A stretch of DNA of 64,000 nucleotides from Petaurus breviceps papuanus (lineage: Eukaryota; Chordata; Mammalia; Diprotodontia; Petauridae). The notes beneath the pieces were generated by a model. That model did no database searches. It was not told the DNA's origin and saw only the letters and a program-made list of their open reading frames with translations. The stretch is taken from positions 18,226,483 through 18,290,482 of the forward strand of contig JAMXIF010000086.1 in NCBI GenBank assembly GCA_028583685.1. Direction: 5' to 3'. The stretch's first letter is position 1. Each line of letters opens with the position of its first letter. A program made the position numbers and the translations under genes. Shown here piece by piece: positions 44,667 to 56,747 of this stretch.

Positions 44667-47438
44667 TTTTCTGATTTACATCATTTATTTCCCCCAGATT
44701 TTGAGTTACAATTTTTCTCCCCGTTTTTCCCCTACCCACTGCCCAAAAATAGCAGTCCCACTGATATCCCCTCCTCCAATCTGCTCTCTCCCATATCTTC
44801 TCCCATACCCCCTTTGACTTTTCCAGTGGATCTCTATGCCCCAGTGCTTGTATATCCTATTTCCCAATTACATGTAAAATAGTATGAATATATACATATA
44901 TACATACATATATTTGAATATTTGATTTTAAAACTTTGAATTCCAGATTCATTCTCTTCCTCCCTTGTCACCCACCCTTACTGGGAAGACAAGCAGTTCA
45001 GTATAGATTGTACATGTGTAGCTAATACAAAACAATAATATAGTAGACATATTGTAAAAGACTGACTATATTTCCCTCCCTCCTATCACACCTCCCACTT
45101 GTTCTATTCTCTACTTTGTTCCCGTACCTTTTCAAAAGTGTGTGCTCCCAACTTCCCTCCCCCCCCCAGCCTGCCCTCCCTTCCATGATCCCCCCTCACA
45201 TCCCCTTCCCCCCTACTCTCCTGGAGGGTGAGATACCCTATTTGGTGTGTATTTCATTCCCTCCCTGAGCCAAATTCAGTGGGAATAAGGTTGACCCATT
45301 TCCTTTTGCCTTTCTATTCTTCCCCTCCACTGTAACCATTTTCCCTTGCCTCTTCTATTTGAGATAGTTTACCCTATTCTGTCTCTCTCCATCTCCTCTC
45401 ATTATATTCCTCTGTCACCTCTTAATTTCACCTTTTAAGTATCATCCCTTCCTATTAAATTGGTCCTGTGCCCTCTATCTATGTATACCTGTAAACATAT
45501 ATATACACACACATTCACATATGTATTCATATGTCCATATACCCTCATATATAGACACATATATTTCTATTCCCTTCACCTACTGAGAAAAGTTTCATAA
45601 GTTACAATTATTGTTTTTCCATGTAGGAATGTTAATAGTTCAACTTTGATAAATCCCTTATGATGCCTTTTCCCTGTTTACCTTCTCATGCTTCTCTTGC
45701 TTCTGGTATCTGAATGTCAAATTTTCTATTCAACTCTGGTTTTTTCAGCAAGAATGCTTGAAAGTCCTCTATTCCACTGAATGACCATATTTTCCCCTGA
45801 AACATGATACTCAGTTTTGCTGGGTAGGTGACTCTTGGTTTTAATCCCAGCTCCTTTGCCCTCTGAAATATCATTCCAAGCCCTTCAATCCCTCAGTGTA
45901 GAAGCTGCCAGATCCTGGGTTATCCTTATTGTGTTTCCACAATATTCAAATTGTTTCTTCCTGTCTGCTTGTAATATTCTCTCCTTAATCTGGGAATTCC
46001 AGAACCTGGCTATAATATTCCTAGGGGTTTTCTTTTTGGGATCTTTTTCAGGAGGTGATCGGTAGATTCTTTCAACCTCTATTTTGCCCTCTGGTCCTAA
46101 AACATCAGGGCAGTTTTCTTTGAGAACTTCCTGGAGGATGATTTCTAGGTTCTTACTTTGATCATGGCTTTTAGGTAGTACAATAATTTTTAAATTATCT
46201 CTCCTGGATCTATTTTCCAGATCAGTGGTTTTTTCCATGAGATATTTCACATTCTTTCATTTGTTTGGATCTGTTTAACAGCATCTTGATTTCTCATAAA
46301 GTCATTAGCTTCCATTTGCTCCAATCTAATTCTGAAGCAATGATTCTCCTCATTGAGCTTTTGAGGTTCTTTTCCCATCTGGCAAATTCAGCTTTTTAAG
46401 GCATTCTTCTCCTCATTGCCTTTTTGAGCCTCTTTTGCCATTTGAGTCAGTCTGTTTTTTAAGGTGTTATTTTCCTCAGTCAGGCTGTTGACTCTCATTT
46501 CGTAATTTTCTTGCATTGTTCTCATTTCTCTTCCCAAATTTTCCTCCACTTCTCTTATCTGCTTCTTAAGGTCCTCTATGGCCTGTAACCAGCTTGTATT
46601 TTCCTTTGAAGCTTTTGGTGCAGGAGTTCTGACTTCACTGTTTTCTTCCTGTTCCATGCTTTGCTCCTTTTTGTCCCCAAAATAGGAGTGTAATGTTGGA
46701 ATCTTCTGTTTGCTTAGTTTCCTTTGCCTGCTCATTTTGCCACTCAATTACTTGACTTTTGGCCTTTTTGCCACAGTAGGACTCTGCCACCAGACAGGGG
46801 AGCTTTCGTTCCAAACGCTGGGGTTTTCTCAGCTGCGGGAGGTATTAGATGGGTGCCCTCTCTGAGGCCTCCACATGCTCTGGCAAGCTGGACTCACACC
46901 CCAGGACCTCCACCCTAGACTGCAATCCAGATCCAAGCAGGTTAAAGCAAGAGTGATTACCCATCAGACTGGTGCTTGGTCCCCTACACTCTGCAGGCCA
47001 GGAACTGAAGTTGCCATGTGGTGCTGGCTGGCTGGGCTGGCTTCTCACCCCGGGGGCAAAAGCCACGCATTCCCACTTACTGGGTCCCAAAGTCCAGACT
47101 GCACTGACCTCTCACTTTGACCTTCGCATCTATGTGCTGCTAAATCTCGAAATGGCCACAGCTGCTGCCGATCTGGAGTCCCTCTGGCCGGCAGCTGGTC
47201 AGGCCGGCCCAGGGCTAAAGCCTTGGCATGGGGCTGGGCTTGGCTCCCAGAGTGTTGCCCCGATTCCTGCCAGCCTGCTGGGCTGTCCTCAGTGGGAGGT
47301 TAGCTTCTCTGTGTCATTTTGTGGGTTCTACAGCTCCAAAGTTTGTTTAGAGTCCCCTTTTTACATGGATTAGGGAAGGTGGAAGCCGGAGAAGCAGGGA
47401 GGTCCTGCTTCTACTCCGCCATCTTGATTCTGCCCCCT
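44667..47438 (-). mobile_element. HAL1-type half-L1 LINE, copy C, near full length
   Basis: On the minus strand it starts at 47438 with AGGGGGCAGAATCAAGATGG, has about 700 bases of 5' UTR, ORF1 from 46735 to 45686 (broken) and about 1 kb of 3' UTR to an A tail at about 44662-44670. No ORF2. The precise 14-base duplication CCTCTGATGTTTTT lies at 44653-44666 and 47439-47452. The 3' end lacks the AATAAAGCATTTG tail of copies A and B. It is intergenic, on the same strand as LHFPL2. Confidence 0.9.
45686..46735 (-). pseudogene. L1-type ORF1 of HAL1 copy C, broken
   Basis: Best preserved of the three. The start ATG at 46735 (MSRQRKLSKQK) is followed by the coiled coil to a TGA near 46388, where copy B has CGA. 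A frameshifted coiled-coil end follows. An RRM-like stretch is open from 46250 (RRDNLKIIVLPKS to TIRITQDLAASTLRD) and ends at another TGA where copy B has CGA. The C-terminal domain with YPAKLSIM is open from 45874 to the natural stop at 45686. Confidence 0.9.
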
Positions 47439-47467
47439 CCTCTGATGTTTTTAGTCCAGGCATATGC

Positions 47468-47715
47468 TGTTCAGTTGTGTCCCACTCTTTGTGACTGCAT
47501 GTTTAGGGTTTTCTTGGCAGAGATATTAGGAGTGGTTTGTCATTTCCTTCTCCAACTTGTTTTTCAGATGAGCAAACAGACGACCAGGGTTAAGTGACTT
47601 GCCCAGGGTCACACAGCTAGGAAATGTGGGGCCATATTTGAACTCAGGAGGATGTCTTTCTGATTCCAAACCTAATGATCTATGCACTATGGTGCCACCT
47701 AGGTGCCCTTGCCTT
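47468..47715 (-). mobile_element. Long-form Mar1-like SINE
   Basis: Reverse: CACTCTTTGTGACTGCATG, GGGTTTTCTTGGCAGAGATA, GGGTTAAGTGACTTGCCCAG, GGTGCCACCTAGGTGCCC. Confidence 0.88.
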
Positions 47716-48917
47716 ATGCTCCCACTGTATCATCCCCATTTCATTAGCTATATCAGTCCAATTGATATGGAAGGAACTACTCTAGGTCATGGAGATGAAC
47801 CTTCAGCAAATTCTGATATTCATTGTTCATTCAAAATACCAAGAAACTTATTAGGTGTAAGGTACAACTCATGGTGTGGGAAGGAACAAACACAAGTAAG
47901 ATGTGCTTTTAAACAGCTTAAAATCAAATAGGCCTAAAGCATCCTGCAACCAATGGACTTCCATCATTTCCTTTTGAACACATTAATGTGTCCAGAAATT
48001 CTTCCTTTCAGCTCAATACCTCCATTTTCCCTTTTCTGTGGGGATGGGCCTTTCTAACAGGAACTACTCAAAGCCCTTTATAGTTAGACTAAACTTGCAA
48101 AACTGCCCTGGTAAAGGGGAAGTGGAAACTGTGAGGAAAAGGATAGAGGGAGTAGCTTGCCCCCTTCTCTCTCTGGGCAGCAATCTCGGGATCCAGGTAG
48201 AATGACTGAGGTGATAGCAGCCTTTGGAATGAAGACACAGGATTGCTTTTGGACTCTAGGGAGAGTGGGCAGGAAATTTATTTGGAGGATTCAAGACTTA
48301 ATACCTGAAAGATGAACTGACTTTTCCATCAGGGACATATCCCAAGTAACTTCCACATAAGTAAATGAATGGTGCATGTAGAATTGGAATAAGATATCAA
48401 GGAATCTGGGTATGCTGCCTTTATGTTAAGGAAAATCTTGGAAGCTGTCTAGGAAGGGTTCTGTCACTCACTGTAGCATCATTATTGTGTGTTCTGAAAA
48501 ACCTCAAAAAGGTTGAGGAGTGAGCAGTAAATTGGCCTCATCTCTCTTCCTGCTTCCTAATCATTCCAAATGGCATTATTTTGGCTGGAGCCCCAGACAG
48601 ATGCTGGGTAAAATAAGGCCAAACAAATAAAGGAGTGTGTGTGTGTATATGTGTGTATGTGTGTGTGTGTGTGCTCAGTTTCTGCTGGAATTAAAATCAT
48701 TGGCATGAATTGGAAGACCATTGCAGACACTTGAGCAAAGACATTTTTGTAAGTCAGTATATATAATCATACATGTGTATATGTTTAGTCACACGTTATA
48801 TAATATATACATTTATAGTCACATAAATTATTAATTTTAAAGTTATCAATATGGAAATGTCAGTGTTTAGACAGATTGTGGTGCCTCACAATTTCAGATA
48901 AGTAGGTGTCAACTTCA
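47716..48917. other. Intergenic, unassigned
   Basis: Contains a short TG repeat at 48636-48674. No gene or family recognised. Confidence 0.4.
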
Positions 48918-49175
48918 GGGCAGCTAGGTGATTCAATAGAGAGACCAATGAGCCTGGCATCAGGAAAATCTGAATTCAAGTGGGGCCTTAGACACTCACT
49001 TGCTGTGTGATCCTGAGCAAGTCACTTAACCTGTTTGCTTTAATTCGCCGGAGAACGAAATGGCAAGCTAGTCCAGTATCTTTGCCAAGAAAACCCCAGG
49101 GACAGTATTGGTGGGCCATGGTCCCCGGGGTCACGAAGAGTTGGACATGACAGTATATAGGTGCTTATTGTTCAG
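48918..49175 (+). mobile_element. Long-form Mar1-like SINE
   Basis: CAGGGCAGCTAGGTGATTCA, GATCCTGAGCAAGTCACTTA, GGGGTCACGAAGAGTTGGAC. Confidence 0.88.
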
Positions 49176-49439
49176 TGTTTAGTAGGATGATAGAAGCAGG
49201 ACAAAGTCTCTTTGATGTGCTCAGCCTTGAGGTTTCCTGGTCAGAGGCAAATTTTCTAAGCCTCACATCTGACTTCTAGTCAAGAAGCATCTCAAAAAAT
49301 CGAGGCACTCACCTGGGAAACCGAACCACAAACGCTACTTTTTCTCAGAAGGACCCAGATAATGATTTGTGCAGTGTTTCTGTTTGGTCTTAACTGTCTG
49401 GATAATTATCCCCAGTTCTAATAGATTGCTATTGGAAAG

Positions 49440-49645
49440 ACAAGAGAGAGAAGGGGGAGGGGGAAGGAAGAAGCATTTATATGGCTACTGTCATGTGCCA
49501 GGCACTGTGCAGGGGAGGCAGGGAAGAGAAAAGGATGGAGGAAAAGAGAGACAGGAGAGGAAGGGCAAGGGAGGGAGAGGGAGAGAGAGGAAGAGAGAGA
49601 GAGAGTGAGAGAGACAGAGACAGAGAGAGGAGAGAGAGAATAAGG
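49440..49645. repeat. GA-rich low-complexity tract
   Basis: Mostly (GA)n and GGA runs on the + strand. A MIR/L2-like snippet (ATTTATATGGCTACTGTCAT, GTGCCAGGCACTGTGC) lies inside at 49475-49515. Long open frames on both strands here are compositional artefacts. Confidence 0.85.
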
Positions 49646-50146
49646 TATAAGGGAAAGAATACTGAAACAGAAGTCAAGAAACCTGGGTTCAAATTACAAT
49701 TTCACCACTTAGTAGCCTGAATTTGAATTCTTATCTGTAAAAACGAGGAAAATAATCCTTGCATAACCTCCCTCAATGGTGGTTTTGCAATATTGTACAT
49801 GAAAGGTTTGCTGGGTTTTTTTTTTTATTTTATAAAGTGCTATCTGTGGAAGGCTCAGAAGAAGCCAGAATGCCAAATGATACCACTCAGTCCTGTAGAC
49901 CTCAGGTGAGAACAAGGAATACTCCATCAGAGTAACCTGTCCTACCTACCCCATGGTACTTGACAAGCTGAGTTACCTTAGTTACTAAAAAGGGAGCTAG
50001 TGAGAGTACTGTAGTCTGTCCTGGGAAAGAGCTTCCTTAGGAAGTGTGAACTCCTTCGTATGATTGGCTTGGATATTTTGGAGTGAGGGCAAGTATCAGT
50101 CAGTTTACCATTTTCCAATTATGGTATGTTTATATGGCATTTCCTC

Positions 50147-50417
50147 ACCAGGTGTGGTGGAGCGCGTGCATACACACAGACACAGACACACCCCTGTAGG
50201 CTGAGGCTGGCGGATCACTTGAGTGAGATCAGGGGTTCTGAGCTGTATCTGCTGTCTGCACTGACATCAATATGGTAAGTGGCAGAGGAGGGGGAAACCA
50301 GGTTATGTAGAAGGGTGGGGGGGAGGGGAAGGAACACTCCACCCACTCCCCCCAAAATACCAGAACAGGTTAGAAATGGAGGTCGAAACTTCCCTGCTGT
50401 TCCTCAAAACCAAAAAA
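50147..50417 (+). pseudogene. 7SL (signal recognition particle) RNA pseudogene
   Basis: Matches the 7SL RNA 5' and S-domain sequence in order: GGTGTGGTGG, GCGCGTGC, CTGTAGGCTGAGGCTGG, GGATCACTTGAGT, GGTTCTGAGCTGTA, GCACTGACATCAATATGGT, CCAGGTT, then GGTCGAAACTTCCCTGCTG. It is diverged, has an ACAC-rich insertion near 50171-50190 and another insertion near 50310-50355, and ends before the 3' Alu-domain strand. An A-rich stretch (CAAAACCAAAAAA) follows. Likely an L1-mobilised copy, not an active gene. Confidence 0.78.
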
Positions 50418-50699
50418 TGCTTTTGTGTTCAGTACTGTAGCTTTACTTTCTGGAATAATCTTCTACCTAAATTTTCTGTTTTTCCCCCATAACCATTAAC
50501 TCTGAGACTCTTCTCAACAGATGTTTTACATCCTCATCTTTAAATAAAGATATGTAGCATTACCTATAAATAGAAGTTTTAGCCCACTTGGAAACTTTTT
50601 ATTCCCTATCAAAAGCTCCATGAAATTAGCACAGAGTATATATACAATATGTTCTTGATCAGGAATCTATCCGCAGCAGTCAAATCAATACAATCAGGC

Positions 50700-53600
50700 A
50701 CATTCGGAATAAGTTTATAAAGTCTAGTTTAATTGAGATCTTTGGGGGTGTGAAAGAAGGTAAATACATGTGCACAGCAACTTAGGCAATGCTAGAAAAA
50801 CATGTTAGTTGAGAACACAATAGGAGTACCACAAATGATGACTGGCTCAAGCTAAGTCCATCAGCACAGTTTTATTTCTATTTGGCTCAAGTGGCTGTCA
50901 CCTACCATCCGGCACTGAAGTCCTCCTTCACCTCCCCCCCTCCCCCATGATGCCTCAGGCCAATGGAGAGTTTCACCACAATCTCAAAAGAAAACATGGT
51001 CTTGCCTTCCATCCCTTTGGCCTCACAGAGCCATCTCCCCTAAATATAAATGTGTAACTACAGGTCTAGAATTTTTATAAAATTCCACTCACTGTCACTA
51101 CACAGAAAATGCCTGTACTAAAAAGCAAGACTGGTGTGGCTGAGATGTGTGAAAACAGCCTCGAAGCAGTGGTCCCACATTGATGACAAGTGTAAAAAAA
51201 GCATATTCAGAAATAAGCTCCTCAGTGATTATACAGATATATATATGTATATATATATATATAAAATATATTTGCTACTAGAAATTAGCCTGACATAAAA
51301 GCAGCTTGGCAGCTTCACATTTCAAATTAAAGGCTAGCAAAAAATTGGGCCTGGGTCATCAGGCTTAACTCTCCAAAAAAACAAAAACGCCTGGTGATTT
51401 TATAGACTGAGATTAAACTCACATCAACAATCAGTTTCTTCTCATTTTCTCACTTTGGTATGCCATAGGTTTATGAGGCCAAAGCCCACATTCTTAACTC
51501 TCCTTTGCTTTGAACAGGATGATTCCCTCCCTCCCCCCAACCCTTTTCCAACTCTTCTCCAGTTTTCAAAAACAAAACATACGCCTTTGTTATTGCACAT
51601 CTCTCACAGACTTGTGTATGTATATATACATGTACTTGTATATATATGTGCATACATATACATATATACATGCACACATATATATATTAAATATGCTACA
51701 CTTCAAAAGAAGGACTATGGCACTTTACTGAGTACATGTTTAACAAAAGTTTATCAAACCACAGATTGAAAATGATTAAAAATACCCCCCACCCCAAGTC
51801 AATATGTTACACTGTTGAATTAACACACAGGTTTAAAGAATCCACAGAACCATCAGCAAACATTTCAGGAGCCTCATAATTCACTCTGCATCATCACAAG
51901 ACCTTACAAATTCGCCTGAAGTGGAGACTTCGGCAAAATAAATAGGACTCTTCTGGTGCAATAGTCTAAGCATATGACATTTTCAGCGATATAATATGAG
52001 ATGGTCAGCTGAAATGGATTACGAATATTGCAACTTTTTTTTTCTTATATCTGCTAGAAAAATGGAAGAGCTGAGAAATGAACAGTTAACATTTGCATTT
52101 CTTCCCTGCATAGTCTCCATCTTGAGTGGTTTTTAAATAGCTATTCAGAATAACCTGAGTCCAGGCCAAGACAATTTTCTGGAAGTTTTGGTGGAAGGAG
52201 ATGTGTAGTGGTGGGTGGATGAATGGATGGATGACAGTTTATCTGATCTTTCAGTGTAGTTCAGCCATCAAGGTCTGATGTCACTTTTATCCACCAAGTA
52301 GATTTCCTTCCTGTTATATGGTTAGTTTCAGTGTGTGGGATGTTTTTCAGTGGTTTCATTTTCTTGGTACTTTTTAAGAAAATCCTGCAAGTTCCAACTA
52401 ATGGAATGAAAATACTTTTTTTTTTTTGGCTCTGGACACAAATGTTTACATCTTGTAATCGATGGGAACAGAATAACTGTAGGGATAGCAGCATTCTTAC
52501 AGCCAAGACAACAGCCACACAGATAAAGGTGATGATGGTATGATGTAAAGAGAGGGGGCTTTTTGGTTCTTGTAATTATTTAAGCCCATAGAAATTAGTT
52601 GGATTTCAAAAGAGATACTGAGATTGTTTCAAGGGTTGAAATGAAGGAGGAAAAAAAATAGGTGTGGGAACATTTGTTGATGAACCAAGAAAAGACCTTT
52701 GCCTAATGAATAAAACTGAAATACTTTGCCCTAAAAGCAATAACTGAACAAACAATGAAGCTGGATTATGTGCCTACATAGAAACTTTAAGGTCAGAGCA
52801 TTAATACAAGATTGGACCCCAGACCTACCTAGCGTCTTTCTTAACCCTAGAATTATATGTGATAACAGATGCAGTTCGAGATTCTAAGCTGTTAGTGTAG
52901 ACAACAAAAATGAGATAGAGAATCCACTCTTCAAAACAAGAGCTGAGTCACCAAGTCAAACACCTGCCTCTCCTTCTTCATCTGAGTCACAGGATTTACA
53001 ATCTACTTACTACTTACTTTGGACTTCGGTCAAAGTGAGAACTAGTGGTTAGAACAGAAGACCTGAATATTCTTTTTTTCTCAGCATCAGAGCCAACTTC
53101 CATCCTGTGGGTGGTTCCTTGAGTTAGGTCAGGCTAACCTGCAGCCAAGCTTTGCTGCTACTGGCATTATGGCAGGTGTGTGTACTCACAAGCGACTGCA
53201 ATCACTAGGGGAAGGGCAAGAGCCCAGCAGTGATTACGCAGCTTTTAAAGTGGGCTGCTGGAGAAAATCTCAGAAAGCCCAAATTCTGGAGCACTTCTAA
53301 AGGTTCAAAAGATTTCAGTCTCCCAGGTGGTTGGCTCAATCCTCTGGCCCTCAGTTGAGTCTGGAAACTTACTGAGGATAGGCTAGGGGAGGGAGAGCAG
53401 AGGGTGATGAGGTACAGGAAACAGGATGAAGCCTTCACAGAACCCTTTCTCACCTGAGATCAGAATTACCTAGGATGAAACTTGAGAATTTCCCATATTT
53501 TCTGTGAGGCCTCACAGAATGGATAGAGTTTCTAAAGCTAGAGGCACAGTGTTTTAGTAGCTTAGTGCTATACCAAAATGTGGAAGGCACGCCTCCCAAA

Positions 53601-56490
53601 AGGCATTCCTGTGTTTTCAGAGTACTACATCACCTTCTTCATTACTCTTGTACTTTACTCCAATGATTTTTGCATTGCCAACTTTTTAGGTGATTAGAAA
53701 TATTCAACTTGGTAATTAGTTTGACTTATTGTTTGAAGTGACAATTTTTAACTTGATGTACTATATGCTGAGTCTCCTCCCCACCCCAACTCTAATCAAT
53801 TATTTTGGGAGCTCTTGATTAAAACCATAGATCTAGAGCTGGAAAGGACCTCAGAAGCCATCTATTCTAATCCCTCCACTTTGAAGATGAAAAAAATTGA
53901 TGTCCACCATCAATTGGGTGTGACTTGTCCAAGGTCACAAAGGTAGTTTGACCCAAGAGCCAATGCTTTTATTATTATTATCATCCACAGCCTTCTGCTG
54001 AAGATTATCTCTGCAATTAGAAATATTCAGACCATCATGGCGCCCGTACTCAAAGCATTCTCTGCCTGGTAAAATGGAAGGTCCTTATGAGCAAGCACAG
54101 TTTTCTTTTTTGACTTTGTGCCTGGCATACAAGAGCAGCTTAATGCTTAGTAAACTGAATTGATACAACACTAGCACTTCAAGAATCAAGGGTCACCTTC
54201 ACACCATGAAGAGGAACTAGAGTAGGAATACCTAGCCCCCAGGGAGATCATGAATTTTCCTAAGTATTCCAATACAAGAGATCCAAAGACAAACACATGA
54301 GTCGGGTTTGCTGAGAAGAGTGGGAGAAATTCTTCTAAGCAGATGACTCGGGCCAGTTGTTTCCAGCCGAGTCAGCGTTCAGAGCTGAAAGGCTGTTGTA
54401 AGAAAGCAAAAATAAGGAAGCATCTCTGTTGGTCTCTTTGAAGGTTTCCTTGGGATCTGGCAGTCAATTTGATTTCACTGATAAATATTTTTAGATACTT
54501 CATGAAACAGAAGAAGTAACAGCCTTAGCTAATTTCACAAAAAATCCTTTTTCTCTAAATTATGAATGTCCAGATTTAGCCAATTCATGAACACGAAGGA
54601 ACCTAAATGAAGATTTCACGCCTGTAAACCAGGGACTGTAGTATTGAGAGGAGTATTATGAATATGGTTTAAAAAATAAAGTTCAGAATCAATCAGAACG
54701 ATAAAGCTATGAACATAGGTGTGCTTTCTGATCCCCAAGGCACTTTCCAAAGTTGGTAGAACTTTTCCAGAGACAGGGAGTAGACTTCCTGAGTTTGTCC
54801 ACGTACCCTGAACATGCAACGGGTATCCACAGGGTGTTTTCAGATTTACTGACTCTTAAAACCTACAACTTCTGGGGAAACATTCCTTCATTACAGTCAT
54901 TTCATCTTCTTTAAGTCTGTCCTCCAGAAGAGTTGCTATGCTTAGAAAAATTAAAGTCATGACTAGCTGTCCTTTTTTTTCCTGTTAAAAAAAAAGTCAG
55001 TTGTGGTAACTGTATTGCTGTTGTTGCTGCTAGATTTGGAAATACAGCTGACAGCAACGTGGTGAACAAACAGTGGGAAAATGTCTCCCCACAAATGCTG
55101 AGAATTTGGCAGGGCTTCTTAGTTAAGCATCTGAATGGGCCACAGCTGGCCCTGGGACATCAGTCTCTGGAATGAGGAAAGGGAATGAGCTTCCCTTCAG
55201 CAACTGAATGAAGCCAAGTCCTAACACCAGGAGAAAAACACATGATCTGCATTTGAACTGGAAATCTGGGACAGCCTCAGGTCTTGCTGGCCCCACCAGG
55301 CTGGCCTGTTTGACTATGTTCAGGAAAGAAAAGCATTTATCTCTCATTTTAGAGGTAGCCACCACTTAAAGCCTACTCTGACATTTCTAGATGTGGAGGT
55401 GACCCTGCATTCTTTCTCCAAGATTAAGCCGTGGCAGGTCCTACAAAGATGGAAAGGCTTCAAGCGGAGGCCTGCTGACAGTGTTTGTTGGTCAAGGACC
55501 AGCCTAGCTAGTCCAGAAAGGCAGCTGACCAAAAGTCTGGACGCTGAGGGCTGGGGGAGGAAGTCTTATTTTAGCCACAGACACTCACTAGTACTATTGC
55601 CTAAGGTGTAAAAAAGTGTCAGTGTCTGTGGGCTCAAAGTGTTGAAAAGACCAAAGATGGCAACTTCTTTACCACTAGGTTCTAAGACTTTCATCTTTAC
55701 CCAGTTTCTCCAATCTCAGACTGACTTTTGGTCCACCCAACCCAAGAAGGTACCTCATCTTGAGGAATCTTCACATGGGGGAGGCTGCAATCCCCAGGTT
55801 AATATCACCTTCAGTTCTTTGCATGGTACCCAAGGAAGGCGAGTGCTTTGACCCAGTTAACAAAAGCCTGTTTCCCCTTTAACTTCCATGTTTCTTCCCC
55901 TGCAGAAATTGAGTGTAGTTTCATTTTCACCCAGCAAAGTTTTCTGTAACAGGCAGTAAGCTGTATTTGGAGTCACCTTAGACAACAGTCTCCTCCTCTG
56001 CCCCCCCCCCCAATTCATTCTGATGGGTGTTCTTTGTACAAGGGTCCTAAATTCGTGGTAGAAGCTGTTCTCAAAACACAGAGGATCCTTTTGACACCCC
56101 CAACCTAGTTCCCTGTCTCATCCTGTCCAGAATAAAGATTGCTGGCTTTAGTACTTAACTCAGAATCCTTCAGGGGCTCCTGGGAAGATGCAATCTAACA
56201 ATGAGAGCATTTGTCAGCTATTTAACATGGTTTATATGCTATTTACATGCTTCTAAACCCCCTCCCCCACCTTGCCCCATTGGTGGCCTTGTGTCCAGCT
56301 TCTCTGACATGGGCTGTTTCTTCCTCTTGGTTCCTCAGAGTCCTGGGATGTAGGATGGTTTCAGTAGAAACAGGCCCCTGATGACATACGGATGGTCACA
56401 ATCAGTGAAAACAGGAAAGTGGATCCTTTTCCAAAGTTAATCAGGAAAGAACAGGCTTTGATCTCTCTCTCTCTCTCTTTCTTTCTCAAA
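50700..56490 (-). other. LHFPL2: Probable LHFPL2 3' UTR (end uncertain)
   Basis: Downstream of the stop on the minus strand, about 5.8 kb is poor in interspersed repeats, with only simple repeats and one old MIR3-like piece (53830-53990). Candidate minus-strand poly(A) signals include AATAAA at 50871-50876 and ATTAAA near 50727-50732, the latter followed by a T/G-rich tract toward 50690. The UTR may end earlier. I recall the human UTR as about 3-4 kb, which would put the end near 52.5-53 kb. The limit is inference. Confidence 0.4.
53830..53990 (-). mobile_element. MIR3-like SINE fragment
   Basis: TCTAGAGCTGGAAAGGACCT, CAGAAGCCATCTATTCTAAT, TGACTTGTCCAAGGTCACAA. Confidence 0.65.
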
Positions 56491-56747
56491 TTAAAGGAGG
56501 CAGATCAGGTTTTTCCCTTCTTCAATTTCTTCTTGTACTTTGTCACTGGACGTGGCGATTTCGGCTTGTGCTGAGAAGACCGCGCAGATGAATGTCAGGA
56601 CAGTACCACCAATGGCCGTGTAGAAGGCCCAGCCTAACGAGCATTCTCCTAGTTTATAGGCAGAAGCATAATGTCCACAGTAGTTTATTGCCTTCTGGGA
56701 ACCCCAACCAGCAGGGTAGAGTATCAAGCCTAGGATAAGGAACAGAC
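56491..56747 (-). CDS. LHFPL2: LHFPL2 terminal coding exon
   Basis: The minus strand encodes the last 84 residues of LHFPL tetraspan subfamily member 2, a four-pass membrane protein of the claudin-like superfamily. The acceptor on the minus strand is a pyrimidine-rich tract ending CTTTAG at 56748. The exon opens with two bases of a split codon and runs [15 protein letters not shown] to the stop at 56491-56493. Visible features are the hydrophobic third span, an extracellular loop with two Cys (YCGHYAS and GECSLGW), the fourth span ([18 protein letters not shown]) and the tail [11 protein letters not shown]. This matches my memory of the human protein (228 residues) almost residue for residue. 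The frame stays open into the intron, but the acceptor sets the true boundary. Confidence 0.96.

Noticed and set aside
49369-49720. Overlapping 70-80 codon frames on both strands
   Set aside because: They arise from GA-rich low complexity (Arg/Glu/Gly or Ser/Leu strings) and show no domain.
51230-51690. AT/TATA-rich stretches as an origin or matrix attachment site
   Set aside because: They are plain dinucleotide and TATATG/TACATA simple repeats with nothing further to support a function.
55310-55860. Cluster of 60-80 codon frames as extra LHFPL2 exons
   Set aside because: They lie downstream of the LHFPL2 stop, show no family similarity and are consistent with UTR sequence.
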